From positions 59,874,393 through 59,938,392 of the forward strand of contig CM068581.1 in the NCBI GenBank assembly GCA_035048485.1: a stretch of 64,000 nucleotides of DNA. Direction: 5' to 3'. Below, in pieces: positions 1-14,672 of the stretch. Source of the DNA: Pteria penguin (lineage: Eukaryota; Mollusca; Bivalvia; Pterioida; Pteriidae). The first letter of the stretch is position 1. The number at the start of each line of letters is the position of its first letter. Under the pieces are notes generated by a model. It saw nothing but the letters and a program-made list of their open reading frames with translations. It did not search any database and was not told where the DNA came from. The translations under genes were made by a program, and so were the position numbers.

Positions 1-3000
1 ATACGCTAATTCACACCTGGATAACGGTGATTCTGCAGGAAATGTTTTGGTCGTATAATCATTAAGACCCAGATTAAGATCGTCTTCTGATTGGACGAAT
101 CTGATTAGGCATGATCACGTGGTCAGCCAAGATCAAAGACGAGTCCAGATTTCACACAGGGATGCCGAAAGACAGCAAACATTCGTACTATGATCAATAA
201 TAAATGTTTGATGTTCAAATTTTAATATGTGACTGAAGTAAGAAATTCAACAGATATCAAAAATAAACCTAGTATCCTTACATTAGATTGATGATTCGCG
301 CCAAAGATGCATGCCGTCTAGGACCCCTATAGGTCAATAATGGCCGAAATTTTGTACTGTTGCACAGGGAAAAATCAACGCTTTACTGCTTATACTATGA
401 TAAAAGGCGTGCCGATTTGAGAAAGTTGAGTGATATTTGAATAAATGGAAGTGTTGTTATGCATGGGAAGAAGGGGAACACGAGATGGTAGTTGTGAAAA
501 GGGAATAGAAACACGGCAAGTCGCTCTCTTAAAATGGTGTTCAACAAGGTGGCTTTTTATACCCTTTATTATACGTATGAACACCATATGAAAGAAAATT
601 GAGTCAACCGAGAACACTTAAAAGATCATCTTTATATACATATATCTCTTACGTAATGCACAAAACTGGTGCCACCATCATACCAGTAACAAAATCATGT
701 TCTGTCAATGAAACATTCTACGATAATCTAAATTACTTTAATCCTTTGAACCCAGTGTCCGCACTTCCTCTCTTACTTATACTTTGCATCAATGATAACA
801 ATTCAACGTTGATATCCCTGAAGTCCCAACTTATTGTGGATGGTATATCATTCAAAAGATTTTACGATAATTATTATACATACAAGTTATCCTGATTCAC
901 AGGCAAAGGCCATCTATCCATGTATTTATACACATATATAGCAGAATCGCACACCCTCTTAAGACAGAGTCCCCCCCCCCCCTCCCCACTTTTCGGGTCT
1001 TATTGCGAAGTTTTACAAGAGTCTTAATTTATCTAGGATACAATGTGTAAAACTATCGTCGAAATATAAGAAGATATACGTGTATCAATCCCATGTCTCT
1101 GGGCCCTTTGTAAATTTCATATCGTATTAGAGTGAGTACTTAACTGTAAACTCTAATTTCGAGTTGATTTGTTTTGTAATATTCTCTACGTCCGGCACGC
1201 TGATAAGTGATTGACTAATAATTGATCAATCGCATCTTGACCGTTTACGGTGTCATTTCATGGTTCATTGCTCCTTGAAACTAGGAGAATAGCAAAAAGA
1301 CGGTGCTGTTTTATACTGAAATAAATGATTTGTAATGCGTATCTACTGAATAATGCGGATGGGTGGGGAATAGTAGCACGAAGGTAGAGCGATTGCTTTG
1401 CATTTCAGCGCTGAAACCAGGATTTAGGACATGTGATCGGTGAATCTTTTAATCAACTACTTCTAATAATACGCTAATTCACACCTGGATAACGGTGATT
1501 CTGCACGAAATGTATTGGTCGTATAATCATTAAGACCCAGATTAAGATCGTCTTCTGATTGGACGAATCTGATTAGGCATGATCACGTGGTCAGCCAAGA
1601 TCAAAGACGAGTCCAGATTTCACACAGGGATGCCGAAAGACAGCAAACATTCGTACTATGATCAATAATAAATGTTTGATGTTCAAATTTTAATATGTGA
1701 CTGAAGTAAGAAATTCAACAGATATCAAAAATAAACCTAGTATCCTTACATTAGATTGATGATTCGCGCCAAAGATGCATGCCGTCTAGGACCCCTATAG
1801 GTCAATAATGGCCGAAATTTTGTACTGTTGCACAGGGAAAAATCAACGCTTTACTGCTTACACTATGATAAAAGGCGTGCCGATTTGAGAAAGTTGAGTG
1901 ATATTTGAATAAATGGAAGTGTTGTTATGCATGGGAAGAAGGGGAACACGAGATGGTAGTTGTGAAAAGGGGAATAGAAACACGGCAAGTCGCTCTCTTA
2001 AAATGGTGTTCAAGAAGGTGGCTTTTTATACCCTTTATTATACGTATGAACACCATATGAAAGAAAATTGAGTCAACCGAGAACACTTAAAAGATCATCT
2101 TTATATACATATATCTCTTACGTAATGCACAAAACTGGTGCCACCATCATACCAGTAACAAAATCATGTTCTGCCAATGAAACATTCTACGATAATCTAA
2201 ATTACTTTAATCCTTTGAACCCAGTGTCCGCACTTCCTCTCTTACTTATACTTTGCATCAATGATAACAATTCAACGTTGATATCCCTGAAGTCCCAACT
2301 TATTGTGGATGGTATATCATTCAAAAGATTTTACGATAATTATTATACATACAAGTTATCCTGATTCACAGGCAAAGGCCATCTATCCATGTATTTATAC
2401 ACATATATAGCAGAATCGCACACCCTCTTAAGACAGAGTCCCCCCCCCCCTCCCCACTTTTCGGGTCTTATTGCGAAGTTTTACAAGAGTCTTAATTTAT
2501 CTAGGATACAATGTGTAAAACTATCGTGGAAATATCACAACATATACGTGTATCAATCCCATGTCTCTGGGCCCTTTGTAAATTTCATATCGTATTAGAG
2601 TGAGTACTTAACTGTAAACTCTAATTTCGAGTTGATTTGTTTTGTAATATTCTCTACGTCCGGCACGCTGATAAGTGATTGACTAATAATTGATCAATCG
2701 CATCTTGACCGTTACGGTGTCATTTCATGGTTCATTGCTCCTTGAAACTAGGAGAATAGCAAAAAGACGGTGCTGTTTTATACTGAAATAAATGATTTGT
2801 AATGCGTATCTACTGAATAATGCGGATAGGTGGGGAATAGTAGCACGAAGGTAGAGCGATTGCTTTGCATTTCAGCGCTGAAACCAGGATTTAGGACATG
2901 TGATCGGTGAATCTTTTAATCAACTACTTCTAATAATACGCTAATTCACACCTGGATAACGGTGATTCTGCACGAAATGTATTGGTCGTATAATCATTAA

Positions 3001-6000
3001 GACCCAGATTAATATCGTCTTCTGATTGGACAAATCTGATTAGGCATGATCACGTGGTCAGCCAAGATCAAAGACGAGTCCAGATTTCACACAGGGATGC
3101 CGAAAGACAGCAAACATTTGTACTATGATCAATAATAAATGTTTGATGTTCAAATTTTAATATGTGACTGAAGTAAGAAATTCAACAGATATCAAAAATA
3201 AACCTAGTATCCTTACATTAGATTGATGATTCGCGCCAAAGATGCATGCCGTCTAGGACCCCTATAGGTCAATAATGGCCGAAATTTTGTACTGTTGCAC
3301 AGGGAAAAATCAACGCTTTACTGCTTACACTATGATAAAAGGCGTGCCGATTTGAGAAAGTTGAGTGATATTTGAATAAATGGAAGTGTTGTTATGCATG
3401 GGAAGAAGGGGAACACGAGATGGTAGTTGTGAAAAGGGGAATAGAAACACGGCAAGTCGCTCTCTTAAAATGGTGTTCAACAAGGTGGCTTTTTATACCC
3501 TTTATTATACGTATGAACACCATATGAAAGAAAATTGAGTCAACCGAGAACACTTAAAAGATCATCTTTATATACATATATGTCTATCGTAATGCACAAA
3601 ACTGGTGCCACCATCATACCAGTAACAAAATCATGTTCTGCCAATGAAACATTCTACGATAATCTAAATTACTTTAATCCTTTGAACCCAGTGTCCGCAC
3701 TTCCTCTCTTACTTATACTTTGCATCAATGATAACAACTCAACGTTGATATCCCTGAAGTCCCAACTTATTGTGGATGGTATATCATTCAAAAGATTTTA
3801 CGATAATTATTATACATACAAGTTATCCTGATTCACAGGCAAAGGCCATCTATCCATGTATTTATACACATATATAGCAGAATCGCACACCCTCTTAAGA
3901 CAGAGTCCCCCCCCCCCCCCTCCCCACTTTTCGGGTCTTATTGCGAAGTTTTACAAGAGTCTTAATTTATCTAGGATACAATGTGTAAAACTATCGTGGA
4001 AATATCACAACATATACGTGTATCAATCCCATGTCTCTGGGCCCTTTGTAAATTTCATATCGTATTAGAGTGAGTACTTAACTGTAAACTCTAATTTCGA
4101 GTTGATTTGTTTTGTAATATTCTCTACGTCCGGCACGCTGATAAGTGATTGACTAATAATTGATCAATCGCATCTTGACCGTTACGGTGTCATTTCATGG
4201 TTCATTGCTCCTTGAAACTAGGAGAATAGCAAAAAGACGGTGCTGTTTTATACTGAAATAAATGATTTGTAATGCGTATCTACTGAATAATGCGGATGGG
4301 TGGGGAATAGTAGCACGAAGGTAGAGCGATTGCTTTGCATTTCAGCGCTGAAACGAGGATTTAGGACATGTGATCGGTGAATCTTTTAATCAACTACTTA
4401 TAATAATACGCTAATTCACACCTGGATAACGGTGATTCTGCACGAAATGTATTGGTCGTATAATCATTAAGACCCAGATTAATATCGTCTTCTGATTGGA
4501 CAAATCTGATTAGGCATGATCACGTGGTCAGCCAAGATCAAAGACGAGTCCAGATTTCACACAGGGATGCCGAAAGACAGCAAACATTCGTACTATGATC
4601 AATAATAAATGTTTGATGTTCAAATTTTAATATGTGACTGAAGTAAGAAATTCAACAGATATCAAAAATAAACCTAGTATCCTTACATTAGATTGATGAT
4701 TCGCGCCAAAGATGCATGCCGTCTAGGACCCCTATAGGTCAATAATGGCCGAAATTTTGTACTGTTGCACAGGGAAAAATCAACGCTTTACTGCTTACAC
4801 TATGATAAAAGGCGTGCCGATTTGAGAAAGTTGAGTGATATTTGAATAAATGGAAGTGTTGTTATGCATGGGAAGAAGGGGAACACGAGATGGTAGTTGT
4901 GAAAAGGGGAATAGAAACACGGCAAGTCGCTCTCTTAAAATGGTGTTCAACAAGGTGGCTTTTTATACCCTTTATTATACGTATGAACACCATATGAAAG
5001 AAAATTGAGTCAACCGAGAACACTTAAAAGATCATCTTTATATACATATATCTCACGTAATGCACAAAACTGGTGCCACCATCATACCAGTAACAAAATC
5101 ATGTTCTGTCAATGAAACATTCTACGATAATCTAAATTACTTTAATCCTTTGAACCCAGTGTCCGCACTTCCTCTCTTACTTATACTTCGCATCAATGAT
5201 AACAATTCAACGTTGATATCCCTGAAGTCCCAACTTATTGTGGATGGTATATCATTCAAAAGATTTTACGATAATTATTATACATACAAGTTATCCTGAT
5301 TCACAGGCAAAGGCCATCTATCCATGTATTTATACACATATATAGCAGAATCGCACACCCTCTGAAGACAGTCCCCCCCCCCCCCTCCCCACTTTTCGGG
5401 TCTTATTGCGAAGTTTTACAAGAGTCTTAATTTATCTAGGATACAATGTGTAAAACTATCGTGGAAATATAACAAGATATACGTGTATCAATCCCATGTC
5501 TCTGGGCCCTTTGTAAATTTCATATCGTATTAGAGTGAGTACTTAACTGTAAACTCTAATTTCGAGTTGATTTGTTTTGTAATATTCTCTACGTCCGGCA
5601 CGCTGATAAGTGATTGACTAATAATTGATCAATCGCATCTTGACCGTTACGGTGTCATTTCATGGTTCATTGCTCCTTGAAACTAGGAGAATAGCAAAAA
5701 GACGGTGCTGTTTTATACTGAAATAAATGATTTGTAATGCGTATCTACTGAATAATGCGGATGGGTGGGGAATAGTAGCACGAAGGTAGAGCGATTGCTT
5801 TGCATTTCAGCGCTGAAACCAGGATTTAGGACATGTGATCGGTGAATCTTTTAATCAACTACTTCTAATAATACGCTAATTCACACCTGGATAACGGTGA
5901 TTCTGCACGAAATGTATTGGTCGTATAATCATTAAGACCCAGATTAATATCGTCTTCTGATTGGACGAATCTGATTAGGCATGATCACGTGGTCAGCCAA

Positions 6001-9000
6001 GATCAAAGACGAGTCCAGATTTCACACAGGGATGCCGAAAGACAGCAAACATTCGTACTATGATCAATAATAAATGTTTGATGTTCAAATTTTAATATGT
6101 GACTGAAGTAAGAAATTCAACAGATATCAAAAATAAACCTAGTATCCTTACATTAGATTGATGATTCGCGCCAAAGATGCATGCCGTCTAGGACCCCTAT
6201 AGGTCAATAATGGCCGAAATTTTGTACTGTTGCACAGGGAAAAATCAACGCTTTACTGCTTACACTATGATAAAAGGCGTGCCGATTTGAGAAAGTTGAG
6301 TGATATTTGAATAAATGGAAGTGTTGTTATGCATGGGAAGAAGGGGAACACGAGATGGTAGTTGTGAAAAGGGGAATAGAAACACGGCAAGTCGCTCTCT
6401 TAAAATGGTGTTCAACAAGGTGGCTTTTTATACCCTTTATTATACGTATGAACACCATATGAAAGAAAATTGAGTCAACCGAGAACACTTAAAAGATCAT
6501 CTTTATATACATATATCTCTTACGTAATGCACAAAACTGGTGCCACCATCATACCAGTAACAAAATCATGTTCTGTCAATGAAACATTCTACGATAATCT
6601 AAATTACTTTAATCCTTTGAACCCAGTGTCCGCACTTCCTCTCTTACTTATACTTTGCATCAATGATAACAATTCAACGTTGATATCCCTGAAGTCCCAA
6701 CTTATTGTGGATGGTATATCATTCAAAAGATTTCACGATAATTATTATACATACAAGTTATCCTGATTCACAGGCAAAGGCCATCTATCCATGTATTTAT
6801 ACACATATATAGCAGAATCGCACACCCTCTTAAGACAGAGTCCCCCCTCCCCACTTTTCGGGTCTTATTGCGAAGTTTTACAAGAGTCTTAATTTATATA
6901 GGATACAATGTGTACAACGATCGTGGAAATATCACAACATATACGTGTATCAATCCCATGTCTCTGGGCCCTTTGTAAATTTCATATCGTATTAGAGTGA
7001 GTACTTAACTGTAAACTCTAATTTCGAGTTGATTTGTTTTGTAATATTCTCTACGTCCGGCACGCTGATAAGTGATTGACTAATAATTGATCAATCGCAT
7101 CTTGACCGTTACGGTGTCATTTCATGGTTCATTGCTCCTTGAAACTAGGAGAATAGCAAAAAGACGGTGCTGTTTTATACTGAAATAAATGATTTGTAAT
7201 GCGTATCTACTGAATAATGCGGATGGGTGGGGAATAGTAGCACGAAGGTAGAGCGATTGCTTTGCATTTCAGCGCTGAAACCAGGATTTAGGACATGTGA
7301 TCGGTGAATCTTTTAATCAACTACTTCTAATAATACGCTAATTCACACCTGGATAACGGTGATTCTGCACGAAATGTATTGGTCGTATAATCATTAAGAC
7401 CCAGATTAATATCATCTTCTGATTGGACGAATCTGATTAGGCATGATCACGTGGTCAGCCAAGATCAAAGACGAGTCCAGATTTCACACAGGGATGCCGA
7501 AAGACAGCAAAGATTTGTACTATGATCAATAATAAATGTTTGATGTTCAAATTTTAATATGTGACTGAAGTAATAAATTCAACAGATATCAAAAATAAAC
7601 GTAGTATCCTTACATTAGATTGATGATTCGCGCCAAAGATGCATGCCGTTTAGGACCGCTATAGGTCAATAATGGCCGAAATTTTGTACTGTTGCACAGG
7701 GAAAAATCAACGCTTTACTGCTTACACTAAGATAAAAGGCGTGCCGATTTGAGAAAGTTGAGTGATATTTGAATAAATGGAAGTGTTGTTATGCATGGGA
7801 AGAAGGGGAACACGAGATGGTAGTTGTGAAAAGGGGAATAGAAACACGGCAAGTCGCTCTCTTAAAATGGTGTTCAACAAGGTGGCTTTTATACCCTTTA
7901 TTATACGTATGAACACCATATGAAAGAAAATTGAGTCAACCGAGAACACTTAAAAGATCATCTTTATATACATATATCTCACGTAATGCACAAAACTGGT
8001 GCCACCATCATACAAGTAACAAAATCATGCTCTGTCAATGAAACATTCTACGATAATCTAAATTACTTTAATCCTTTGAACCCAGTGTCCGCACTTCCTC
8101 TCTTACTTATACTTTGCATCAATGATAATTCAACGTTGATATCCCTGAAGTCCCAACTTATTGTGGATGGTATATCATTCAAAAGATTTTACGATAATTA
8201 TTATACATACAAGTTATCCTGATTCACAGGCAAAGGCCATCTATCCATGTATTTATACACATATATAGCAGAATCGCACACCCTCTTAAGACAGAGTCCC
8301 CCCTCCCCACTTTTCGGGTCTTATTGCGAAGTTTTACAAGAGTCTTAATTTATCTAGGATACAATGTGTAAAACTATCGTGGAAATATCACAACATATAC
8401 GTGTATCAATCCCATGTCTCTGGGCCCTATGTAAATCTCATATCGTATTAGAGTGAGTACTTAACTGTAAACTCTAATTTCGAGTTGATTTGTTTTGTAA
8501 TATTCTCTACGTCCGGCACGCTGATAAGTGATTGACTAATAATTGATCAATCGCATCTTGACCGTTACGGTGTCATTTCATGGTTCATTGCTCCTTGAAA
8601 CTAGGAGAATAGCAAAAAGACGGTGCTGTTTTATACTGAAATAAATGATTTGTAATGCGTATCTACTGAATAATGCGGATGGGTGGGGAATAGTAGCACG
8701 AAGGTAGAGCGATTGCTTTGCATTTCAGCGCTGAAACGAGGATTTAGGACATGTGATCGGTGAATCTTTTAATCAACTACTTCTAATAATACGCTAATTC
8801 ACACCTGGATAACGGTGATTCTGCACGAAATGTATTGGTCGTATAATCATTAAGACCCAGATTAAGATCGTCTTCTGATTGGTCGAATCTGATTAGGCAT
8901 GATCACGTGGTCAGCCAAGATCAAAGACGAGTCCAGATTTCACACAGGGATGCCGAAAGACAGCAAACATTCGTACTATGATCAATAATAAATGTTTGAT

Positions 9001-9768
9001 GTTCAAATTTTAATATGTGACTGAAGTAAGAAATTCAACAGATATCAAAAATAAACCTAGTATCCTTACATTAGATTGATGATTCGCGCCAAAGATGCAT
9101 GCCGTCTAGGACCCCTATAGGTCAATAATGGCCGAAATTTTGTACTGTTGCAGAGGGAAAAATCAACGCTTTACTGCTTACACTATGATAAAAGGCGTGC
9201 CGATTTGAGAAAGTTGAGTGATATTTGAATAAATGGAAGTGTTGTTATGCATGGGAAGAAGGGGAACACGAGATGGTAGTTGTGAAAAGGGGAATAGAAA
9301 CACGGCAAGTCGCTCTCTTAAAATGGTGTTCAACAAGGTGGCTTTTTATACCCTTTATTATACGTATGAACACCATATGAAAGAAAATTGAGTCAACCGA
9401 GAACACTTAAAAGATCATCTTTATATACATATATCTCTTACGTAATGCACAAAACTGGTGCCACCATCATACCAGTAACAAAATCATGTTCTGCCAATGA
9501 AACATTCTACGATAATCTAAATTACTTTAATCCTTTGAACCCAGTGTCCGCACTTCCTCTCTTACTTATACTTTGCATCAATGATAACAATTCAACGTTG
9601 ATATCCCTGAAGTCCCAACTTATTGTGGATGGTATATCATTCAAAAGATTTTACGATAATTATTATACATACAAGTTATCCTGATTCACAGGCAAAGGCC
9701 ATCTATCCATGTATTTATACACATATATAGCAGAATCGCACACCCTCTTAAGACAGAGTGGCCGCCCC

Positions 9769-9799
<31 letters not shown>

Positions 9800-12700
9800 C
9801 TTTTCAGGTCTTATTGCGAAGTTTTACAAGAGTCTTAATTTATCTAGGATACAATGTGTAAAACTATCGTGGAAATATCACAACATATACGTGTATCAAT
9901 CCCATGTCTCTCGGCCCTATGTAAATGTCATATCGTATTAGAGTGAGTACTTAACTGTAAACTCTAATTTCGAGTTGATTTGTTTTGTAATATTCTCTAC
10001 GTCCGGCACGCTGATAAGTGATTGACTAATAATTGATCAATCGCATCTTGACCGTTACGGTGTCATTTCATGGTTCATTGCTCCTTGAAACTAGGAGAAT
10101 AGCAAAAAGACGGTGCTGTTTTATACTGAAATAAATGATTTGTAATGCGTATCTACTGAATAATGCGGATGGGTGGGGAATAGTAGCACGAAGGTAGAGG
10201 GATTGCTTTGCATTTCAGCGCTGAAACGAGGATTTAGGACATGTGATCGGTGAATCTTTTAATCAACTACTTCTAATAATACGCTAATTCACACCTGGAT
10301 AACGGTGATTCTGCACGAAATGTATTGGTCGTATAATCATTAAGACCCAGATTAATATCGTCTTCTGATTGGACGAATCTGATTAGGCATGATCACGTGG
10401 TCAGCCAAGATCAAAGACGAGTCCAGATTTCACACAGGGATTCCGAAAGACAGCAAAGATTTGTACTATGATCAATAATAAATGTTTGATGTTCAAATTT
10501 TAATATGTGACTGAAGTAAGAAATTCAACAGATATCAAAAATAAACCTAGTATCCTTACATTAGATTGATGATTCGCGCCAAAGATGCATGCCGTCTAGG
10601 ACCCCTATAGGTCAATAATGGCCGAAATTTTGTACTGTTGCACAGGGAAAAATCAACGCTTTACTGCTTACACTAAGATAAAAGGCGTGCCGATTTGAGA
10701 AAGTTGAGTGATATTTGAATAAATGGAAGTGTTGTTATGCATGGGAAGAAGGGGAACACGAGATGGTAGTTGTGAAAAGGGGAATAGAAACACGGCAAGT
10801 CGCTCTCTTAAAATGGTGTTCAACAAGGTGGCTTTTTATACCCTTTATTATACGTATGAACACCATATGAAAGAAAATTGAGTCAACCGAGAACACTTAA
10901 AAGATCATCTTTATATACATATATCTCACGTAATGCACAAAACTGGTGCCACCATCATACAAGTAACAAAATCATGTTCTGTCAATGAAACATTCTACGA
11001 TAATCTACATTACTTTAATCCTTTGAACCCAGTGTCCGCACTTCCTCTCTTACTTATACTTTGCATCAATGATAATTCAACGTTGATATCCCTGAAGTCC
11101 CAACTTATTGTGGATGGTATATCATTCAAAAGATTTTACGATAATTATTATACATACAAGTTATCCTGATTCACAGGCAAAGGCCATCTATCCATGTATT
11201 TATACACATATATAGCAGAATCGCACACCCTCTTAAGACAGAGTCCCCCCCCCCCTCCCCACTTTTCGGGTCTTATTGCGAAGTTTTACAAGAGTCTTAA
11301 TTTATCTAGGATACAATGTGTAAAACTATCGTGGAAATATCACAACATATACGTGTATCAATCCCATGTCTCTGGGCCCTATGTAAATGTCATATCGTAT
11401 TAGAGTGAGTACTTAACTGTAAACTCTAATTTCGAGTTGATTTGTTTTGTAATATTCTCTACGTCCGGCACGCTGATAAGTGATTGACTAATAATTGATC
11501 AATCGCATCTTGACCGTTACGGTGTCATTTCATGGTTCATTGCTCCTTGAAACTAGGAGAATAGCAAAAAGACGGTGCTGTTTTATACTGAAATAAATGA
11601 TTTGTAATGCGTATCTACTGAATAATGCGGATGGGTGGGGAATAGTAGCACGAAGGTAGAGCGATTGCTTTGCATTTCAGCGCTGAAACGAGGATTTAGG
11701 ACATGTGATCGGTGAATCTGTTAATCAACTACTTCTAATAATACGCTAATTCACACCTGGATAACGGTGATTCTGCACGAAATGTATTGGTCGTATAATC
11801 ATTAAGACCCAGATTAATATCGTCTTCTGATTGGACGAATCTGAGTAGGCATGATCACCTGGTCAGCCAAGATCAAAGACGAGTCCAGATTTCACACAGG
11901 GATGCCGAAAGACAGGAAACATTCGTACTATGATCAATAATAAATGTTTGATGTTCAAATTTTAATATGTGACTGAAGTAAGAAATTCAACAGATATCAA
12001 AATTAAACGTAGTATCCTTACATTAGATTGATGATTCGCGCCAAAGATGCATGCCGTCTAGGACCCCTATAGGTCAATAATGGCCGAAATTTTGTACTGT
12101 TGCACAGGGAAAATCAACACTTTACTGCTTACACTATGATAAAAGGCGTGCCGATTTGAGAAAGTTGAGTGATATTTGAATAAATGGAAGTGTTGTTATG
12201 CATGGGAAGAAGGGGAACACGAGATGGTAGTTGTGAAAAGGGGAATAGAAACACGGCAAGTCGCTCTCTTAAAATGGTGTTCAACAAGGTGGCTTTTTAT
12301 ACCCTTTATTACACGTATGAACACCATATGAAAGAAAATTGAGTCAACCGAGAACACTTAAAAGATCATCTTTATATACATATTTCTCTTACGTAATGCA
12401 CAAAACTGGTGCCACCATCATAACAGTAACAAATTCATGTTCTGTCAATGAAACATTCTACGATAATCTAAATTACTTTAATCCTTTGAACCCAGTGTCC
12501 GCACTTCCCCTCTTACTTATCCTTTGCATCAATGATAACAAATCAACGTTGATATCCCTGAAGTCCCAACTTATTGTGGATGGTATATCATTCAAAAGAT
12601 TTTACGATAATTATTATACATACAAGTTATCCTGATTCACAGGCAAAGGCCATCTATCCATGTATTTATACACATATATAGCAGAATCGCACACCCTCTG

Positions 12701-14672
12701 AAGACAGTCCCCCCCCCCCCACCCCCACTTTTCGGGTCTTATTGCGAAGTTTTACAAGAGTCTTAATTTATCTAGGATACAATGTGTAAAACTATCGTGG
12801 AAATATCACAACATATACGTGTATCAATCCCATGTCTCTGGGCCCTTTGTAAATTTCATATCGTATTAGAGTGAGTACCTAACTGTAAACTCTAATTTCG
12901 AGTTGATTTGTTTTGTAATATTCTCTACGTCCGGCACGCTGATAAGTGATTGACTAATAATTGATCAATCGCATCTTGACCGTTACGGTGTCATTTCATG
13001 GTTCATTGCTCCTTGAAACTAGGAGAATAGCAAAAAGACGGTGCTGTTTTATACTGAAATAAATGATTTGTAATGCGTATCTACTGAATAATGCGGATGG
13101 GTGGGGAATAGTAGCACGAAGGTAGAGCGATTGCTTTGCATTTCAGCGCTGAAACGAGGATTTAGGACATGTGATCGGTGAATCTTTTAATCAACTACTT
13201 CTAATAATACGCTAATTCACACCTGGATAACGGTGATTCTGCACGAAATGTATTGGTCGTATAATCATTAAGACCCAGATTAATATCGTCTTCTGATTGG
13301 ACGAATCTGATTAGGCATGATCACGTGGTCAGCCAAGATCAAAGACGAGTCCAGATTTCACACAGGGATGCCGAAAAACAGCAAACATTTGTACTATGAT
13401 CAATAATAAATGTTTGATGTTCAAATTTTAATATGTGACTGAAGTAAGAAATTCAACAGATATCAAAAATAAACGTAGTATCCTTACATTAGATTGATGA
13501 TTCGCGCCAAAGATGCATGCCGTCTAGGACCCCTATAGGTCAATAATGGCCGAAATTTTGTACTGTTGCACAGGGAAAAATCAACGCTTTACTGCTTACA
13601 CTAAGATAAAAGGCGTGCCGATTTGAGAAAGTTGAGTGATATTTGAATAAATGGAAGTGTTGTTATGCATGGGAAGAAGGGGAACACGAGATGGTAGTTG
13701 TGAAAAGGGGAATAGAAACACGGCAAGTCGCTCTCTTAAAATGGTGTTCAACAAGGTGGCTTTTTATACCCTTTATTATACGTATGAACACCATATGAAA
13801 GAAAATTGAGTCAACCGAGAACACTTAAAAGATCATCTTTATATACATATATCTCACGTAATGCACAAAACTGGTGCCACCATCATACAAGTAACAAAAT
13901 CATGTTCTGTCAATGAAACATTCTACGATAATCTACATTACTTTAATCCTTTGAACCCAGTGTCCGCACTTCCTCTCGTACTTATACTTTGCATCAATGA
14001 TAACAATTCAACGTTGATATCCCTGAAGTCCCAACTTATTGTGGATGGTATATCATTCAAAAGATTTTACGATAATTATTATACATACAAGTTATCCTGA
14101 TTCACAGGCAAAGGCCATCTATCCATGTATTTATACACATATATAGCAGAATCGCACACCCTCTGAAGACTCCCCCCCCCCCCCCCCTCCCCACTTTTCG
14201 GGTCTTATTGCGAAGTTTTACAAGAGTCTTAATTTATCTAGGATACAATGTGTAAAACTATCGTGGAAATATCAAAACATATACGTGTATCAATCCCATG
14301 TCTCTGGGCCCTATGTAAATTTCATATCGTATTAGAGCGAGTACTTAACTGTAAACTCTAATTTTGAGTTGATTTGTTTTGTAATATTCTCTACGTCCGG
14401 CACGCTGATAAGTGATTGACTAATAATTAATCAATCGCATCTTGACCGTTACGGTGTCATTTCATGGTTCATTGCTCCTTGAAACTAGGAGAATAGCAAA
14501 AAGACGGTGCTGTTTTATACTGAAATAAATGATTTGTAATGCGTATCTACTGAATAATGCGGATGGGTGGGGAATAGTAGCACGAAGGTAGAGCGATTGC
14601 TTTGCATTTCAGCGCTGAAACGAGGATTTAGGACATGTGATCGGTGAATCTTTTAATCAACTACTTCTAATA
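1..14672. repeat. Satellite array, ten near-identical ~1,467-bp units
   Basis: Head-to-tail array whose units each begin ATACGCTAATTCACACC. Unit starts are 1, 1469, 2936, 4406, 5871, 7333, 8789, 10279, 11741 and 13207, giving lengths of 1,456-1,490 bp. Most length variation comes from one C-run per unit (6 to 29 C), about 970 bp into the unit. Differences between units are scattered single bases and 1-3 bp indels, so the block has been homogenised recently. Unit 1 starts at base 1 and the array probably continues to the left. A 98-codon frame starting near the middle recurs in most units, but this is explained by copy identity: it is shortened upstream by a 2-bp indel in units 4, 6, 8 and 10. 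No transposase, RT or RNA gene was recognised inside the unit. Confidence 0.95.
9761..9798. repeat. Expanded C-tract in satellite unit 7
   Basis: The C-run of the satellite unit is here 29 uninterrupted C (9770-9798) preceded by a GCCGCCCCG stretch. The same position holds 12 C in unit 1 and only 6 C in units 5 and 6. This explains the longest unit length (1,490 bp). Slippage, or a base-calling or assembly problem in the homopolymer, are both possible. Confidence 0.8.

Noticed and set aside
390..617. 75-codon minus-strand frame in satellite unit 1
   Set aside because: Appears in only a few units and is destroyed by single-base differences in the others.
599..14100. 98-codon frame (MSQPRTLKRSS...) repeated in satellite units
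   Set aside because: It recurs only because the units are near identical. A 2-bp indel breaks its start region in several units, it has no recognisable domain, and length differences do not respect the frame.
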